This document shows positions 35,227 through 43,261 of a stretch of 64,000 nt of DNA, in pieces (within the stretch, counting starts at the first letter, position 1; every line of letters starts with the position of its first letter). The stretch comes from an uncultured Bacteroidota bacterium (lineage in GTDB: Bacteria > Bacteroidota > Bacteroidia > NS11-12g > UBA9320): NCBI GenBank assembly GCA_937124965.1, contig CAKZLB010000059.1, positions 62,001 through 126,000 on the forward strand, read 5' to 3'. Made by a program: the position numbers and the translations under genes. Below the pieces are notes generated by a model. The model searched no databases, was not told where the DNA came from, and worked only from the letters and a program-made list of their open reading frames with translations.

Positions 35227-36963
35227 ATGTTTGTACCTTCGTTGTTTATAGTTGTGAAGCATCTTACATCATATTGTATTCTAATTTTATTTGCTGTAAT
35301 CAATTCGAGTGATTCCAATGCTATTACATCTGCTCCAAACTTAATAAGAGCATGTTTGGATATTAATGATAGCACTGTAACAATAGACTATTCGAGTATT
35401 ACTGATGCATGTGGTTCTTTTAATGAGCATCATGTATATGGTTCTGAAACAAGTACCAATTATCGATTACTACATACTGAAACCTCGTTTAATTCAACTA
35501 CCACAAAATTTAAACTACCTAACGCAAATGGAACGTGGTCATTCTTTTTTGAAACCAGGTACAAGTGTAATGGAGTTGATACAGCAAAATCAAATATAAT
35601 TTATATTGATAATCGTCGTCCTGACGATATTGAAATAGACTCTGTTAGCATAGATTACAAAACACAACAAGCCATAGTTGGTTGGACTGCAAACAGTAGT
35701 TCAGACACCAAAGGATATCGAGTTTATACCTTGTCTAATGGTATAAGTAGTTTTGTCGGAGACACGCAATCATTACATTATCTTGTTGAAAATCAATCAA
35801 TAAATAAATTTAGTCAATTTCGCATCGCTGCATTTGATAGCTGCAATCTATTTTCACGGATATCTAATCCGCATAAAGCTATTAGTCTCTCCACAACTTT
35901 GGATACTTGCACCAAAACCGCTCAACTTACATGGACGCCATACGTGGGTTGGCAGACCGATGAGCAAAGAATATTGTATTCAACAAATCAAAGCACGTTC
36001 ACTTCGGTTCCAGTATTGACATCAGATCAAAGTTTTGCTCTATCGAACATCTCATTAGGTGATAGTGTGTGTTTTCTTATTCAATCGAAAAACTTAAGTG
36101 GTTCTATTGAAAGGTCATCAACTTCCAATGCTTCATGTATTAAACTTAAAAAACCAGTATATCCTAAGGAAACTTACTTGTCAAATGTTTCTGTTTCTTC
36201 ACCTACAGAAATTTCCATAGAGTCATATGTTGATAATTATGGAAATGCCGATAGTATATCTCTTTATCGTGGAACCGGTGCAAGTTCGACAAAAATTGGA
36301 TCTCATAAATTATTACAAGGTGCTAATCTCTACGAATGGAATGATAATAACGTAAATACAAATAACTCTAGCGAAACATACTTTGTTCGTACATTTGCCC
36401 CTTGTTTAGGCGGCATTACCTCTTCATTAAATAGTAACACAATTCTACTCAAAATTGATAATGAGATGTTAACTTGGAACGATTATATAAACTGGAGCGG
36501 TGGTGTACTGCATTATGATATTATGGGTTACGATGGTTCCACGTGGAACATATTAAATACTCAATTAGAAACCAGCTATAATACTGTTGACACAACTATT
36601 CAATGTTATAAAGTAGTAGCAAAAGAACGAACTAACAAATTTGGGTTCAGTCGTTCGAGTATGAGCAATGAAGTTTGTGTTAAAAGAGAACCAATATTCT
36701 ATATTCCTAACACTCTGAATCCACTAAGCCACAACCATACATTACGTGTAATTGGGCCAACTATAGATGTTGACAGATCGACAATGATTGTATTTAATCG
36801 CTGGGGAGAACAAATATTTCAAACAAACAACATCAAAGAAGGATGGACCGTAGCTGCTGATAGAGTGTTTATACCAATGGGAATCTATTTCTATGATGTA
36901 TCAATATTTGATTTAGTTGGCAATCGGCATAGAATATCTGGAAGTGTAAGAGTAATTAGATGA
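35227..36963 (+). CDS. Secreted beta-sandwich protein with T9SS type B-like C-terminal domain
   Basis: A 578-residue protein with an N-terminal signal (hydrophobic core about 15-28) and FN3/PKD-like modules with Cys pairs. The C-terminal region (FYIPNTLNPLSHNHTLRVIGP, then VFNRWGEQIFQTNNIKEGW, ending SGSVRVIR) is a type B/CHU_C sorting domain lacking the usual NGDGVND stretch. Its last 4 bp (ATGA) overlap ybeY, so a surface protein heads an operon of core translation genes. A parS-like site lies inside its coding sequence. G is strikingly scarce on this strand, as in the next three genes. Confidence 0.8.
   Translation: MFVPSLFIVVKHLTSYCILILFAVINSSDSNAITSAPNLIRACLDINDSTVTIDYSSITDACGSFNEHHVYGSETSTNYRLLHTETSFNSTTTKFKLPNANGTWSFFFETRYKCNGVDTAKSNIIYIDNRRPDDIEIDSVSIDYKTQQAIVGWTANSSSDTKGYRVYTLSNGISSFVGDTQSLHYLVENQSINKFSQFRIAAFDSCNLFSRISNPHKAISLSTTLDTCTKTAQLTWTPYVGWQTDEQRILYSTNQSTFTSVPVLTSDQSFALSNISLGDSVCFLIQSKNLSGSIERSSTSNASCIKLKKPVYPKETYLSNVSVSSPTEISIESYVDNYGNADSISLYRGTGASSTKIGSHKLLQGANLYEWNDNNVNTNNSSETYFVRTFAPCLGGITSSLNSNTILLKIDNEMLTWNDYINWSGGVLHYDIMGYDGSTWNILNTQLETSYNTVDTTIQCYKVVAKERTNKFGFSRSSMSNEVCVKREPIFYIPNTLNPLSHNHTLRVIGPTIDVDRSTMIVFNRWGEQIFQTNNIKEGWTVAADRVFIPMGIYFYDVSIFDLVGNRHRISGSVRVIR
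36535..36550. other. parS site 1 (ParB-binding centromere site)
   Basis: GGTTCCACGTGGAACA contains the perfect 14-bp palindrome GTTCCACGTGGAAC (36536-36549) and matches the bacterial parS pattern TGTTNCACGTGNAACA at all but the first base. It lies inside the T9SS gene, in frame as Ser-Thr-Trp-Asn, about 4.5 kb from the predicted oriC. Confidence 0.85.
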
Positions 36964-37406
36964 TACAGTATAGTTGGTATAATATCAAGAAGCCTGCTTT
37001 TTTTAACTCCATTACTTCTTGGTTAGAGTTATGTGTTTCTCAACTCTTTACATCTGTTAACAACGTGCATTATATTTTTTGTGATGATAACTATATTCTC
37101 ACCATCAACCGAGAACAACTTGATCATGATTACTTTACAGACATAATTACATTCGATTATAGGGAAGACGAATCAGAACCATTGGAATGCGAAATATTTG
37201 TGAGTATTGACACTGTAAGGGATAATTCATTTATCTATGAAACATCATTCCAGGAAGAACTTATGCGCGTTGTAGTGCATGGTTTACTACATATGTGTGG
37301 GTACAACGATTCTACAGATTCTGAAAAATCTATCATGCGTACAGAAGAAAATAAATTGATAAGTCTATATAATAGTTCCACGTGGAACAACAATATTAAT
37401 GAATAA
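36960..37406 (+). CDS. ybeY: Endoribonuclease/rRNA maturation factor YbeY
   Basis: A 148-residue zinc protein needed for 16S rRNA 3'-end maturation and ribosome quality control. The metal motif is VVVHGLLHMCGYNDSTDSEKSIMRTEE; the third His of the enterobacterial H-x3-H-x5-H pattern is not in place, but related Bacteroidota proteins also end CGYxD here. The N-terminal half has INREQLDHDYFTDIITFDY. It overlaps the gene before by 4 bp and mnmG by 8 bp. The second parS site lies in its last codons. Confidence 0.9.
   Translation: MIQYSWYNIKKPAFFNSITSWLELCVSQLFTSVNNVHYIFCDDNYILTINREQLDHDYFTDIITFDYREDESEPLECEIFVSIDTVRDNSFIYETSFQEELMRVVVHGLLHMCGYNDSTDSEKSIMRTEENKLISLYNSSTWNNNINE
37374..37389. other. 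parS site 2 (ParB-binding centromere site)
   Basis: AGTTCCACGTGGAACA carries the same perfect 14-bp palindrome (37375-37388). It lies in the last codons of ybeY, 10 bp before the mnmG start, 839 bp from site 1. It also reads Ser-Thr-Trp-Asn in frame. Confidence 0.88.
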
Positions 37407-39258
37407 TACATATGATCTAATTGTAGTTGGTGCTGGACATGCTGGTTGTGAAGCAGCGCATGCAGCTGCAATGCTAGGCAGCAAAGTGTTGTTGATTACA
37501 ATGAATATGGAAGCTATTGCAAAAATGTCATGTAATCCTGCAATGGGCGGAGTAGCGAAAGGACAAATCGTTCGTGAAATTGATGCACTTGGTGGTATGA
37601 GCGGAATAATATCTGACAAATCTGCTATTCAGTTTCGAATGTTAAACCGATCTAAGGGCGCAGCAATGTGGAGTCCTAGAACACAAAACGATAGAATAAT
37701 GTTTTCCAACCTTTGGAGGGAAGCGTTAGAAGAAAACCAAAATGTGTCAATGTTCCAAGATATGGTTTCATCGTTACTTATAAAAAACAACAAACTGACA
37801 GGTGTTGTGACAGCAATGGGATTTACATTCCACGCAAAATCAGTAGTACTTACAAGTGGTACATTTATGAACGGTTTAATTCATATTGGCCGTAATCAAT
37901 TTGGTGGTGGACGAATGGCAGAAAAAGCCTCTACCGGCATCACTGAACAACTTGTGTCTTTAGGTTTTGAATCTGGCCGTATGAAAACTGGAACACCTCC
38001 TCGTGTTGATGGACGTACGTTGGATTATTCCGTAATGGAGGAACAAAAAGGAGATGAACAACCTTCATCCTTCTCATTTCAACCTACTACAATATTAAAA
38101 GAACAAAGGAGCTGTCATATCACATATACAAACCCAGCTGTTCACGAAACTTTACAAAAGGGTTTCTTAGATAGTCCCATGTTTAATGGAACAATTAATA
38201 GTATAGGTCCTCGGTACTGTCCAAGTATAGAAGACAAAATCAATCGTTTTGCCGAAAGAGATCGTCATCAAATATTTGTTGAACCCGAAGGTTGGAATAC
38301 CGTAGAAATCTATGTTAATGGTTTCTCCACTTCCTTACCCGCAGAAATACAAATAGAAGCAATGCAGTTAATTCCTGGTTTTAAAAATGCTAAAATATTT
38401 CGTCCTGGTTACGCTATTGAGTACGACTTTTTTCCTCCTACTCAACTTAAAATAAATCTTGAGACCAAGCTAATTGATAATCTATTCTTTGCAGGACAAA
38501 TAAATGGAACCACAGGTTATGAAGAAGCTGGATGCCAAGGTTTAATGGCGGGAATCAATGCACATCTAAAAATAAATGGTTCCGAGCCGTTCGTTTTAAG
38601 TCGTTCTGAAGCATACATAGGTGTTCTAATCGATGACCTTATTAATAAAGGCACCAAAGAACCATACAGAATGTTTACATCTCGTGCAGAATACAGAATT
38701 CTCCTAAGACAAGACAATGCGGATTTAAGACTAACCGAAAAAGCACATGCACTAGGGTTAGCTTCACAAGAAAGGTTAAATAGATTAATAACAAAACAAA
38801 CAGAACTAAATTCACTAAAGTCCTATATAGAAGAAACTAGTATTCCTCCTGAAGAAATAAATCCTATTCTCGTAGAAAAAGGTACCAACACGGTTGATCA
38901 AAAATATAAATTCAAAAAACTACTCTCTAGACCACAATTACACATAGAAGATTTTGAAACTGTTAAAACAGTTTCTTCATTCTTAAAAAAACACGATCAA
39001 CTCGTAAAAGAACAAGTAGAAATACTAATTAAGTATCATAACTATATTCAAAAAGAAAAAGAAATGGCCGACAAACTCACAAAGTTTGATAAGCTTACAA
39101 TTAAACCCAACTTTGACTATTCAATTCTGTCTTCTTTATCTGCAGAGGCACAAGAAAAACTTTCTACTATAAAACCAACAACCATTGGACAAGCCAGCAG
39201 AATTAGTGGTGTTAGTCCTTCAGACATTTCTGTATTATTAGTTTACTTCGGACGATGA
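37399..39258 (+). CDS. mnmG: tRNA uridine-5-carboxymethylaminomethyl modification enzyme MnmG (GidA)
   Basis: A 619-residue FAD protein that, with MnmE, modifies U34 of several tRNAs. Motifs: VGAGHAGCEAA (FAD dinucleotide fold, residues ~8-18), CNPAMGGVAKGQIVREIDALGG, GTFMNGLIHIGR, RMKTGTPPRVDGRT, FFAGQINGTTGYEEAGCQGLMAGINA and RAEYRILLRQDNADLRLT. The C-terminal helical domain is complete. mnmG (gidA) near the replication origin is a classic arrangement. Its ATGA stop overlaps the next gene. Confidence 0.97.
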   Translation: MNNTYDLIVVGAGHAGCEAAHAAAMLGSKVLLITMNMEAIAKMSCNPAMGGVAKGQIVREIDALGGMSGIISDKSAIQFRMLNRSKGAAMWSPRTQNDRIMFSNLWREALEENQNVSMFQDMVSSLLIKNNKLTGVVTAMGFTFHAKSVVLTSGTFMNGLIHIGRNQFGGGRMAEKASTGITEQLVSLGFESGRMKTGTPPRVDGRTLDYSVMEEQKGDEQPSSFSFQPTTILKEQRSCHITYTNPAVHETLQKGFLDSPMFNGTINSIGPRYCPSIEDKINRFAERDRHQIFVEPEGWNTVEIYVNGFSTSLPAEIQIEAMQLIPGFKNAKIFRPGYAIEYDFFPPTQLKINLETKLIDNLFFAGQINGTTGYEEAGCQGLMAGINAHLKINGSEPFVLSRSEAYIGVLIDDLINKGTKEPYRMFTSRAEYRILLRQDNADLRLTEKAHALGLASQERLNRLITKQTELNSLKSYIEETSIPPEEINPILVEKGTNTVDQKYKFKKLLSRPQLHIEDFETVKTVSSFLKKHDQLVKEQVEILIKYHNYIQKEKEMADKLTKFDKLTIKPNFDYSILSSLSAEAQEKLSTIKPTTIGQASRISGVSPSDISVLLVYFGR

Positions 39259-40847
39259 AATATTACCTAGCCTATCTAATACTATTGTTACTTTCCTCAT
39301 GTGCTTCAATTGACTTACCTCCTGGTGGTGATAAAGATATTTTGGCACCTGTCATATTAGAATCTACACCTAGTTCAGAACAAACACTATTTACAGGAAA
39401 CACTATACGAATTGTATTTGATGAATACTTTTCTCTTAATAATTTTAACACCAATCTTCTAGTTTCTCCACCTTTAAATGTTCCTCCTAAAACAAAAATA
39501 AAAGGCAAGACTCTGTATCTAAATCTTCAGGAAGAATTATTGCCAAACGTTACCTATCAATTCTATTTCGGTGAAGGAATTGTAGATTTAAATGAAGGTA
39601 ATAAAACCAAAGACTTACGTTTGGTATTTTCTACTGGTCCATCTTTAGATACAAACGTTGTTTCAGGATATACTCTTGATGCTTTTACAAAAGAAACTTT
39701 AGGTGATATTAAACTTCTGCTTTACAAGGAATATCAAGATAGTCAATTGTTGAATGGTCAACCATATTATATTACAAAATCTGACAAAAACGGATCGTTT
39801 ACTTTTAATAATATCAGTGATAAAGATTTCTTTCTTTATGCAATAGACGATCAAAACAATAACAACAAATTAGATATAGATGAATCTTTCGCTGTTTGTG
39901 ATACAATTATTAACCATAAGAGTAAAGCACCCTCCCTCATGCTTTCCAAACAAATCCAAACAAAAACTTTACAACTCTCTCGGTTAGAGCAGCCCATTAT
40001 TGGTCAATATAAATGTGTATTTAATCAACCGCTAAAACTTTCAAACGTACTATTAAAATCCACTTCATTACAACCTAGTAGTAAAACAGGGAAGGTTTTA
40101 TGGCACTTTGGTAAAACCTCTGATACTTTATTTTTCTATGATACTAATAAACAAACAAATGATTCAATTTACACATTGATACATAACAAGGACACCATAG
40201 ACATCAATTTAAAAAATGCAAAAACCAATCCTATAGAATTTATCTCAAAAATTGATATACCCCAAATTACACCAACTCTACCGATAACCATTAATGTTAA
40301 TTATGCGGTTGAAAAGACCAATTCAACATTAATACGATTAACTGATCTTACTGATTCTGCTGTTATAGCTATAGACAGCATTACTATAGATCAATTAAAC
40401 AAAATTAAGATAGCTTCAGAAATAAAAGAAGGACACAATTATGAATTTGTTTTTTACAAAGGCTCCGTAACATATATTAATGGAAAAACCAATATATCTG
40501 ATACGATTAAACAACAAGTCATTCAAAAAACTGAAACAGGAGAAATAGAACTAAAAGTATTATTCTCTTCTGATAGCTCACCAAGAAAAACTATTATCCT
40601 GGTCATAGAAGGAAAGAATAATAGATTAGATAATATTGTTTGCACTTCCGATACTTTAATAACTAAAACATTTCTAAAACCAGACAAATATTCCGTTTAT
40701 GCTTTTGAAGATTTAGATGAAAACGATGAGTGGACGCCAGCCAATTATTTAAAAAAAATAGAACCAGAGCCTATTTGGAGGCTAAAATCACCTATAGATG
40801 TAAGAAAAAATTGGAGTAACAAAAATATAGAACTAAAAATTAATTAA
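39255..40847 (+). CDS. Ig-like (SbsA/Big_5-type) domain lipoprotein
   Basis: A 530-residue lipoprotein (lipobox LLLSSC, Cys16) with the Bacteroidota signature CASIDLPPGGDKDILAPVILESTPSSEQTLF and an N-terminal Ig-like domain (IRIVFDEYFSLNNF, about 50-125). The remainder is beta-rich, and a metallochaperone-like stretch DEDQNNNNKLD is absent in favour of AIDDQNNNNKLDIDESFA, an acidic Asn-rich loop. Function unknown; outer-membrane or periplasmic location is likely. It overlaps mnmG by 4 bp and ends at the left border of the presumed oriC. Confidence 0.85.
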   Translation: MKYYLAYLILLLLSSCASIDLPPGGDKDILAPVILESTPSSEQTLFTGNTIRIVFDEYFSLNNFNTNLLVSPPLNVPPKTKIKGKTLYLNLQEELLPNVTYQFYFGEGIVDLNEGNKTKDLRLVFSTGPSLDTNVVSGYTLDAFTKETLGDIKLLLYKEYQDSQLLNGQPYYITKSDKNGSFTFNNISDKDFFLYAIDDQNNNNKLDIDESFAVCDTIINHKSKAPSLMLSKQIQTKTLQLSRLEQPIIGQYKCVFNQPLKLSNVLLKSTSLQPSSKTGKVLWHFGKTSDTLFFYDTNKQTNDSIYTLIHNKDTIDINLKNAKTNPIEFISKIDIPQITPTLPITINVNYAVEKTNSTLIRLTDLTDSAVIAIDSITIDQLNKIKIASEIKEGHNYEFVFYKGSVTYINGKTNISDTIKQQVIQKTETGEIELKVLFSSDSSPRKTIILVIEGKNNRLDNIVCTSDTLITKTFLKPDKYSVYAFEDLDENDEWTPANYLKKIEPEPIWRLKSPIDVRKNWSNKNIELKIN

Positions 40848-41106
40848 AGTACTGATAATCAATTATTTAAAAAATATTTAAAATGTTAGTATTCTGTTCT
40901 TTTTATGTTGATAAACCAAACTAACAAAAAAAAAATTAGGCATTGGTTCATAACAGTCAATTTACCAAAAGTTAACCCAAGCAATTTGCACATAAATTGT
41001 GAGAAACACTTTTCAACATATTTTAACTATACCTTTTTTATATCAACACAAAACAAAAAGACACCATTAAAATAAAGAGACATAAGAAAATAAAATTCAT
41101 ATACCT

Positions 41107-41115
41107 TGTGAATAA
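41107..41115 (-). other. DnaA box
   Basis: TTATTCACA on the minus strand, a full match to TTATNCACA, 27 bp from the second consensus box on the opposite strand. Confidence 0.65.
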
Positions 41116-41142
41116 AAAAACATAGTTTTAAAAAAGATTTGC

Positions 41143-41151
41143 TTATCCACA
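41143..41151 (+). other. DnaA box
   Basis: TTATCCACA, the strongest DnaA-box sequence. A weaker AAATCCACA follows, sharing one base with it at 41151-41159. Confidence 0.7.
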
Positions 41152-41250
41152 AATCCACAGCACTAATAAAGAAATAAGAATTTAAATAATTAAGTATAAT
41201 ACTTATAGAAGTGTGTTAAAAGGTTCATCAAACAAATAAATTTTCTGAAG

Positions 41251-41258
41251 TACTTTTG
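41251..41258 (+). promoter_or_regulatory. -7 promoter box 5 nt before pheS
   Basis: TACTTTTG, then CCTCG, then ATG 41264. It marks the right border of the presumed oriC and drives pheS away from it. Confidence 0.6.
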
Positions 41259-41263
41259 CCTCG

Positions 41264-42277
41264 ATGAAGGAGCAGATAAAAAAAGTTTTGAAAGAGATTG
41301 AGGATTTTGAAATCTTAACAGAAGAGAACTTAGAAAATTTTAGAAAAAACTTTTTATCAAAAAAGGGAGCAATTGGAGAGTTGCTTGAAAACTTCAAAAA
41401 GTTAGAAAAAGAGGAAAAGAAAATTTTTGGTGCTGATTTAAACAGTTTAAAAAAACAAGCAGAAGAAAAGTTTGGAGTAAAAAAAGATTCTTTAGTAAGT
41501 GGACAAGAAGAAAAAAATGATTTGGATTTAAGCCTACCCGGACAAAGAATGCCACAAGGGTCAAGACATCCATTATCAATTGTACAAAACACAATGATAA
41601 ATATTTTTAAAGAAATGGGTTTTTCTTTATCTGTGGGGCCAGAAATTGAAGATGACTGGCATAATTTTTCTGCATTAAACTTTCCAGAGAATCATCCTGC
41701 AAGAGATATGCAGGACACATTTTTTATTGAAAAAGATATTTCTCTACGTACTCATACTTCTTCGGTTCAGGTAAGAGTAATGGAAGAAAATGAACCACCT
41801 ATAAGAACAATATCCCCAGGGCGTGTGTATAGAAACGAAGCAATAAGTGCACGATCAAATAGTTTCTTTCATCAAATTGAAGGTCTATATATTGATAAAG
41901 GAGTATCATTTGCAGACCTTAAACAAACCTTATTTCATTTTGTACAAAGATTTTTTGGAGAAAAAACAGAGGTTCGTTTTAGACCAAGTTATTTTCCTTT
42001 TACAGAGCCGAGTGCAGAGATGGATATTTACTTAGGAACAGGGACAGAAGAGGATTATAGATTAACCAAGGGTACAGGATGGCTAGAAATATTAGGCTGC
42101 GGTATGGTAGATGTTAATGTTTTGGAGAATTGCGGTATTGATCCAAAAGTATTTAGTGGTTTTGCTTTTGGTATGGGAATAGAAAGAATAACAATGTTCC
42201 AATATGGTGTGAAAGATATTAGGACTTTATTTGAAAATGATAAAAGGTTTTTAGATCAATTTAAAACACTAACATAA
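41264..42277 (+). CDS. pheS: Phenylalanine-tRNA ligase alpha subunit
   Basis: A 337-residue class II aminoacyl-tRNA synthetase subunit. The N-terminal coiled coil (about 1-85) contacts tRNA. The catalytic core shows HPLSIVQNTMINIFKEMGFSLSVGPEIEDDWHNFSALNFPENHPARDMQDTFF-type motif 1/2 residues, RTHTSSVQVRVM, GRVYRNEAISARSNSFFHQIEGLYID, and motif 3 GFAFGMGIERITMFQYGVKDIR. It loads Phe onto tRNA-Phe together with PheT, which is not in the window. It is transcribed away from the presumed origin. tRNA-Pro starts 6 nt after its stop. Confidence 0.97.
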   Translation: MKEQIKKVLKEIEDFEILTEENLENFRKNFLSKKGAIGELLENFKKLEKEEKKIFGADLNSLKKQAEEKFGVKKDSLVSGQEEKNDLDLSLPGQRMPQGSRHPLSIVQNTMINIFKEMGFSLSVGPEIEDDWHNFSALNFPENHPARDMQDTFFIEKDISLRTHTSSVQVRVMEENEPPIRTISPGRVYRNEAISARSNSFFHQIEGLYIDKGVSFADLKQTLFHFVQRFFGEKTEVRFRPSYFPFTEPSAEMDIYLGTGTEEDYRLTKGTGWLEILGCGMVDVNVLENCGIDPKVFSGFAFGMGIERITMFQYGVKDIRTLFENDKRFLDQFKTLT

Positions 42278-42283
42278 AAATTA

Positions 42284-42358
42284 CGGGATGTAGCTTAGTC
42301 CGGTTAAAGTGCTCGTCTGGGGGGCGAGAGATCGGAGGTTCAAATCCTCTCATCCCGA
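42284..42358 (+). tRNA. tRNA-Pro (anticodon GGG)
   Basis: A full cloverleaf. The acceptor arm CGGGATG pairs with CATCCCG, with discriminator A at 42358. The anticodon stem CTCGT/GCGAG encloses the loop CTGGGGG (anticodon GGG), and the T arm has GGTTCAAATCC. The 3' CCA is not encoded. It lies 6 nt after pheS and 6 nt before the next ORF, so it is probably cut out of a shared transcript. Confidence 0.97.
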
Positions 42359-42364
42359 CTAAAA

Positions 42365-42685
42365 ATGAAAAAGATAATAATAGCATTGTTTATTTTTAGC
42401 TTGTTGGCATTTGTTACAAACCCAAGTGAAGATAAACATAAAGAAGCGGTAAAAAGAGAATTGGACTCAAGATTAGAAAAGGGTTTAGGGAAGGTTGGAG
42501 AGTTGATTTCAAGTCAATGGAACATAGAAGGAACATCGTCCAGTCAAGGTATTAGAAAGTTCGTAAAAAGAGAAAACTATTATGTCTTTTCTAAAACAAA
42601 GCTATCTTTATTGGGAGAGGAAAAGGTAATTGGTTATGGTTTTTTTGGCTTTGTAATAATAGATACTAAAGTTATTAATAAATAG
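42365..42685 (+). CDS. Small exported protein, DUF4359-like
   Basis: A 106-residue protein with an N-terminal signal or anchor (IIIALFIFSLLAFVTNPS). The NPSEDKHKEAV opening after the signal and the later ENYYVFSKTKLSLLGEEKVIGYGFFGFVI resemble DUF4359 proteins of unknown function. The ATG is 6 nt after the tRNA-Pro gene. The last 11 bp overlap the convergent rdgB. Confidence 0.7.
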   Translation: MKKIIIALFIFSLLAFVTNPSEDKHKEAVKRELDSRLEKGLGKVGELISSQWNIEGTSSSQGIRKFVKRENYYVFSKTKLSLLGEEKVIGYGFFGFVIIDTKVINK

Positions 42686-43259
42686 ACTTTAGTTTATCAA
42701 ACATTTTTCTAAAAGCGATAGCGCGATGACTAATTTTATTTTTTTCTTCTAAAGAAATTTCTGCAAATGTTTTATCGTAACCTTCGGGAACAAAAATGGA
42801 ATCATATCCAAACCCAAAGGAGCCTCTTTTTTTTTCGATAATTTTACCCTTTACTATACCTTCAAACATGTAATTATTGTTTTCATAAAAAAGGGAAATG
42901 ACAGTTCGGAATTGCGCAGACCTATCAGTGAAACCTTTTAGGTTTTTTAAGAGTAATGAAATGTTTTGTTCATTATTTTTTTGTTCTCCTGCATATCTGG
43001 CTGAGTAAACACCAGGTTCTCCTTTAAGGGAAAAAACTTCTAAACCAGTATCATCACTAAACACATTGCATTTGAATTTGTCGTAAACAAAGGAAGATTT
43101 TTGAAGTGCATTGCCCTCTAAAGTGTTTGAAGTTTCAGGAATTTCTTGAGATAAACCAATCTCATCTAAGGTTTTTATAGAAAAACCAACACCAATTAAT
43201 TTTTGTATTTCCGCAGTTTTGTTGGAATTATGTGTTGCGAAGACAATTTGTGTAGTCAT
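42675..43259 (-). CDS. rdgB: Non-canonical purine NTP pyrophosphatase (RdgB/HAM1)
   Basis: A 194-residue enzyme that hydrolyses dITP, XTP and ITP to monophosphates, keeping damaged purines out of nucleic acids. Motifs: IVFATHNSNKTAEIQKL (substrate-binding SxNKxxE region), ETSNTLEGNALQKSSF, FSDDTGLEVFSLKGEPGVYSARYAG, FGFGYDSIFVPEGYDKTFAE and KISHRAIAFRKM. Starts 2 bp after the RidA-family stop, on the same strand. The second SDDTGL Asp pair for Mg binding is intact. Confidence 0.96.
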   Translation of the reverse strand: MTTQIVFATHNSNKTAEIQKLIGVGFSIKTLDEIGLSQEIPETSNTLEGNALQKSSFVYDKFKCNVFSDDTGLEVFSLKGEPGVYSARYAGEQKNNEQNISLLLKNLKGFTDRSAQFRTVISLFYENNNYMFEGIVKGKIIEKKRGSFGFGYDSIFVPEGYDKTFAEISLEEKNKISHRAIAFRKMFDKLKSIY

Positions 43260-43261
43260 GT

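Larger units (their letters stand above)
40848..41263. other. Predicted chromosomal replication origin (oriC)
   Basis: A 416-bp gene-free, very AT-rich gap between the Ig-like lipoprotein and pheS. It contains consensus DnaA boxes TTATCCACA (41143-41151, +) and TTATTCACA (41107-41115, -), a one-mismatch box TTATCAACA (40906-40914, -), and long A/T tracts such as 40864-40884 and 41160-41200. Base skew on the + strand changes sides here: line 40201-40260 has 3 G to 10 C, line 41281-41340 has 12 G to 3 C, both in + strand genes. mnmG nearby and two parS sites within 5 kb agree. Confidence 0.8.
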
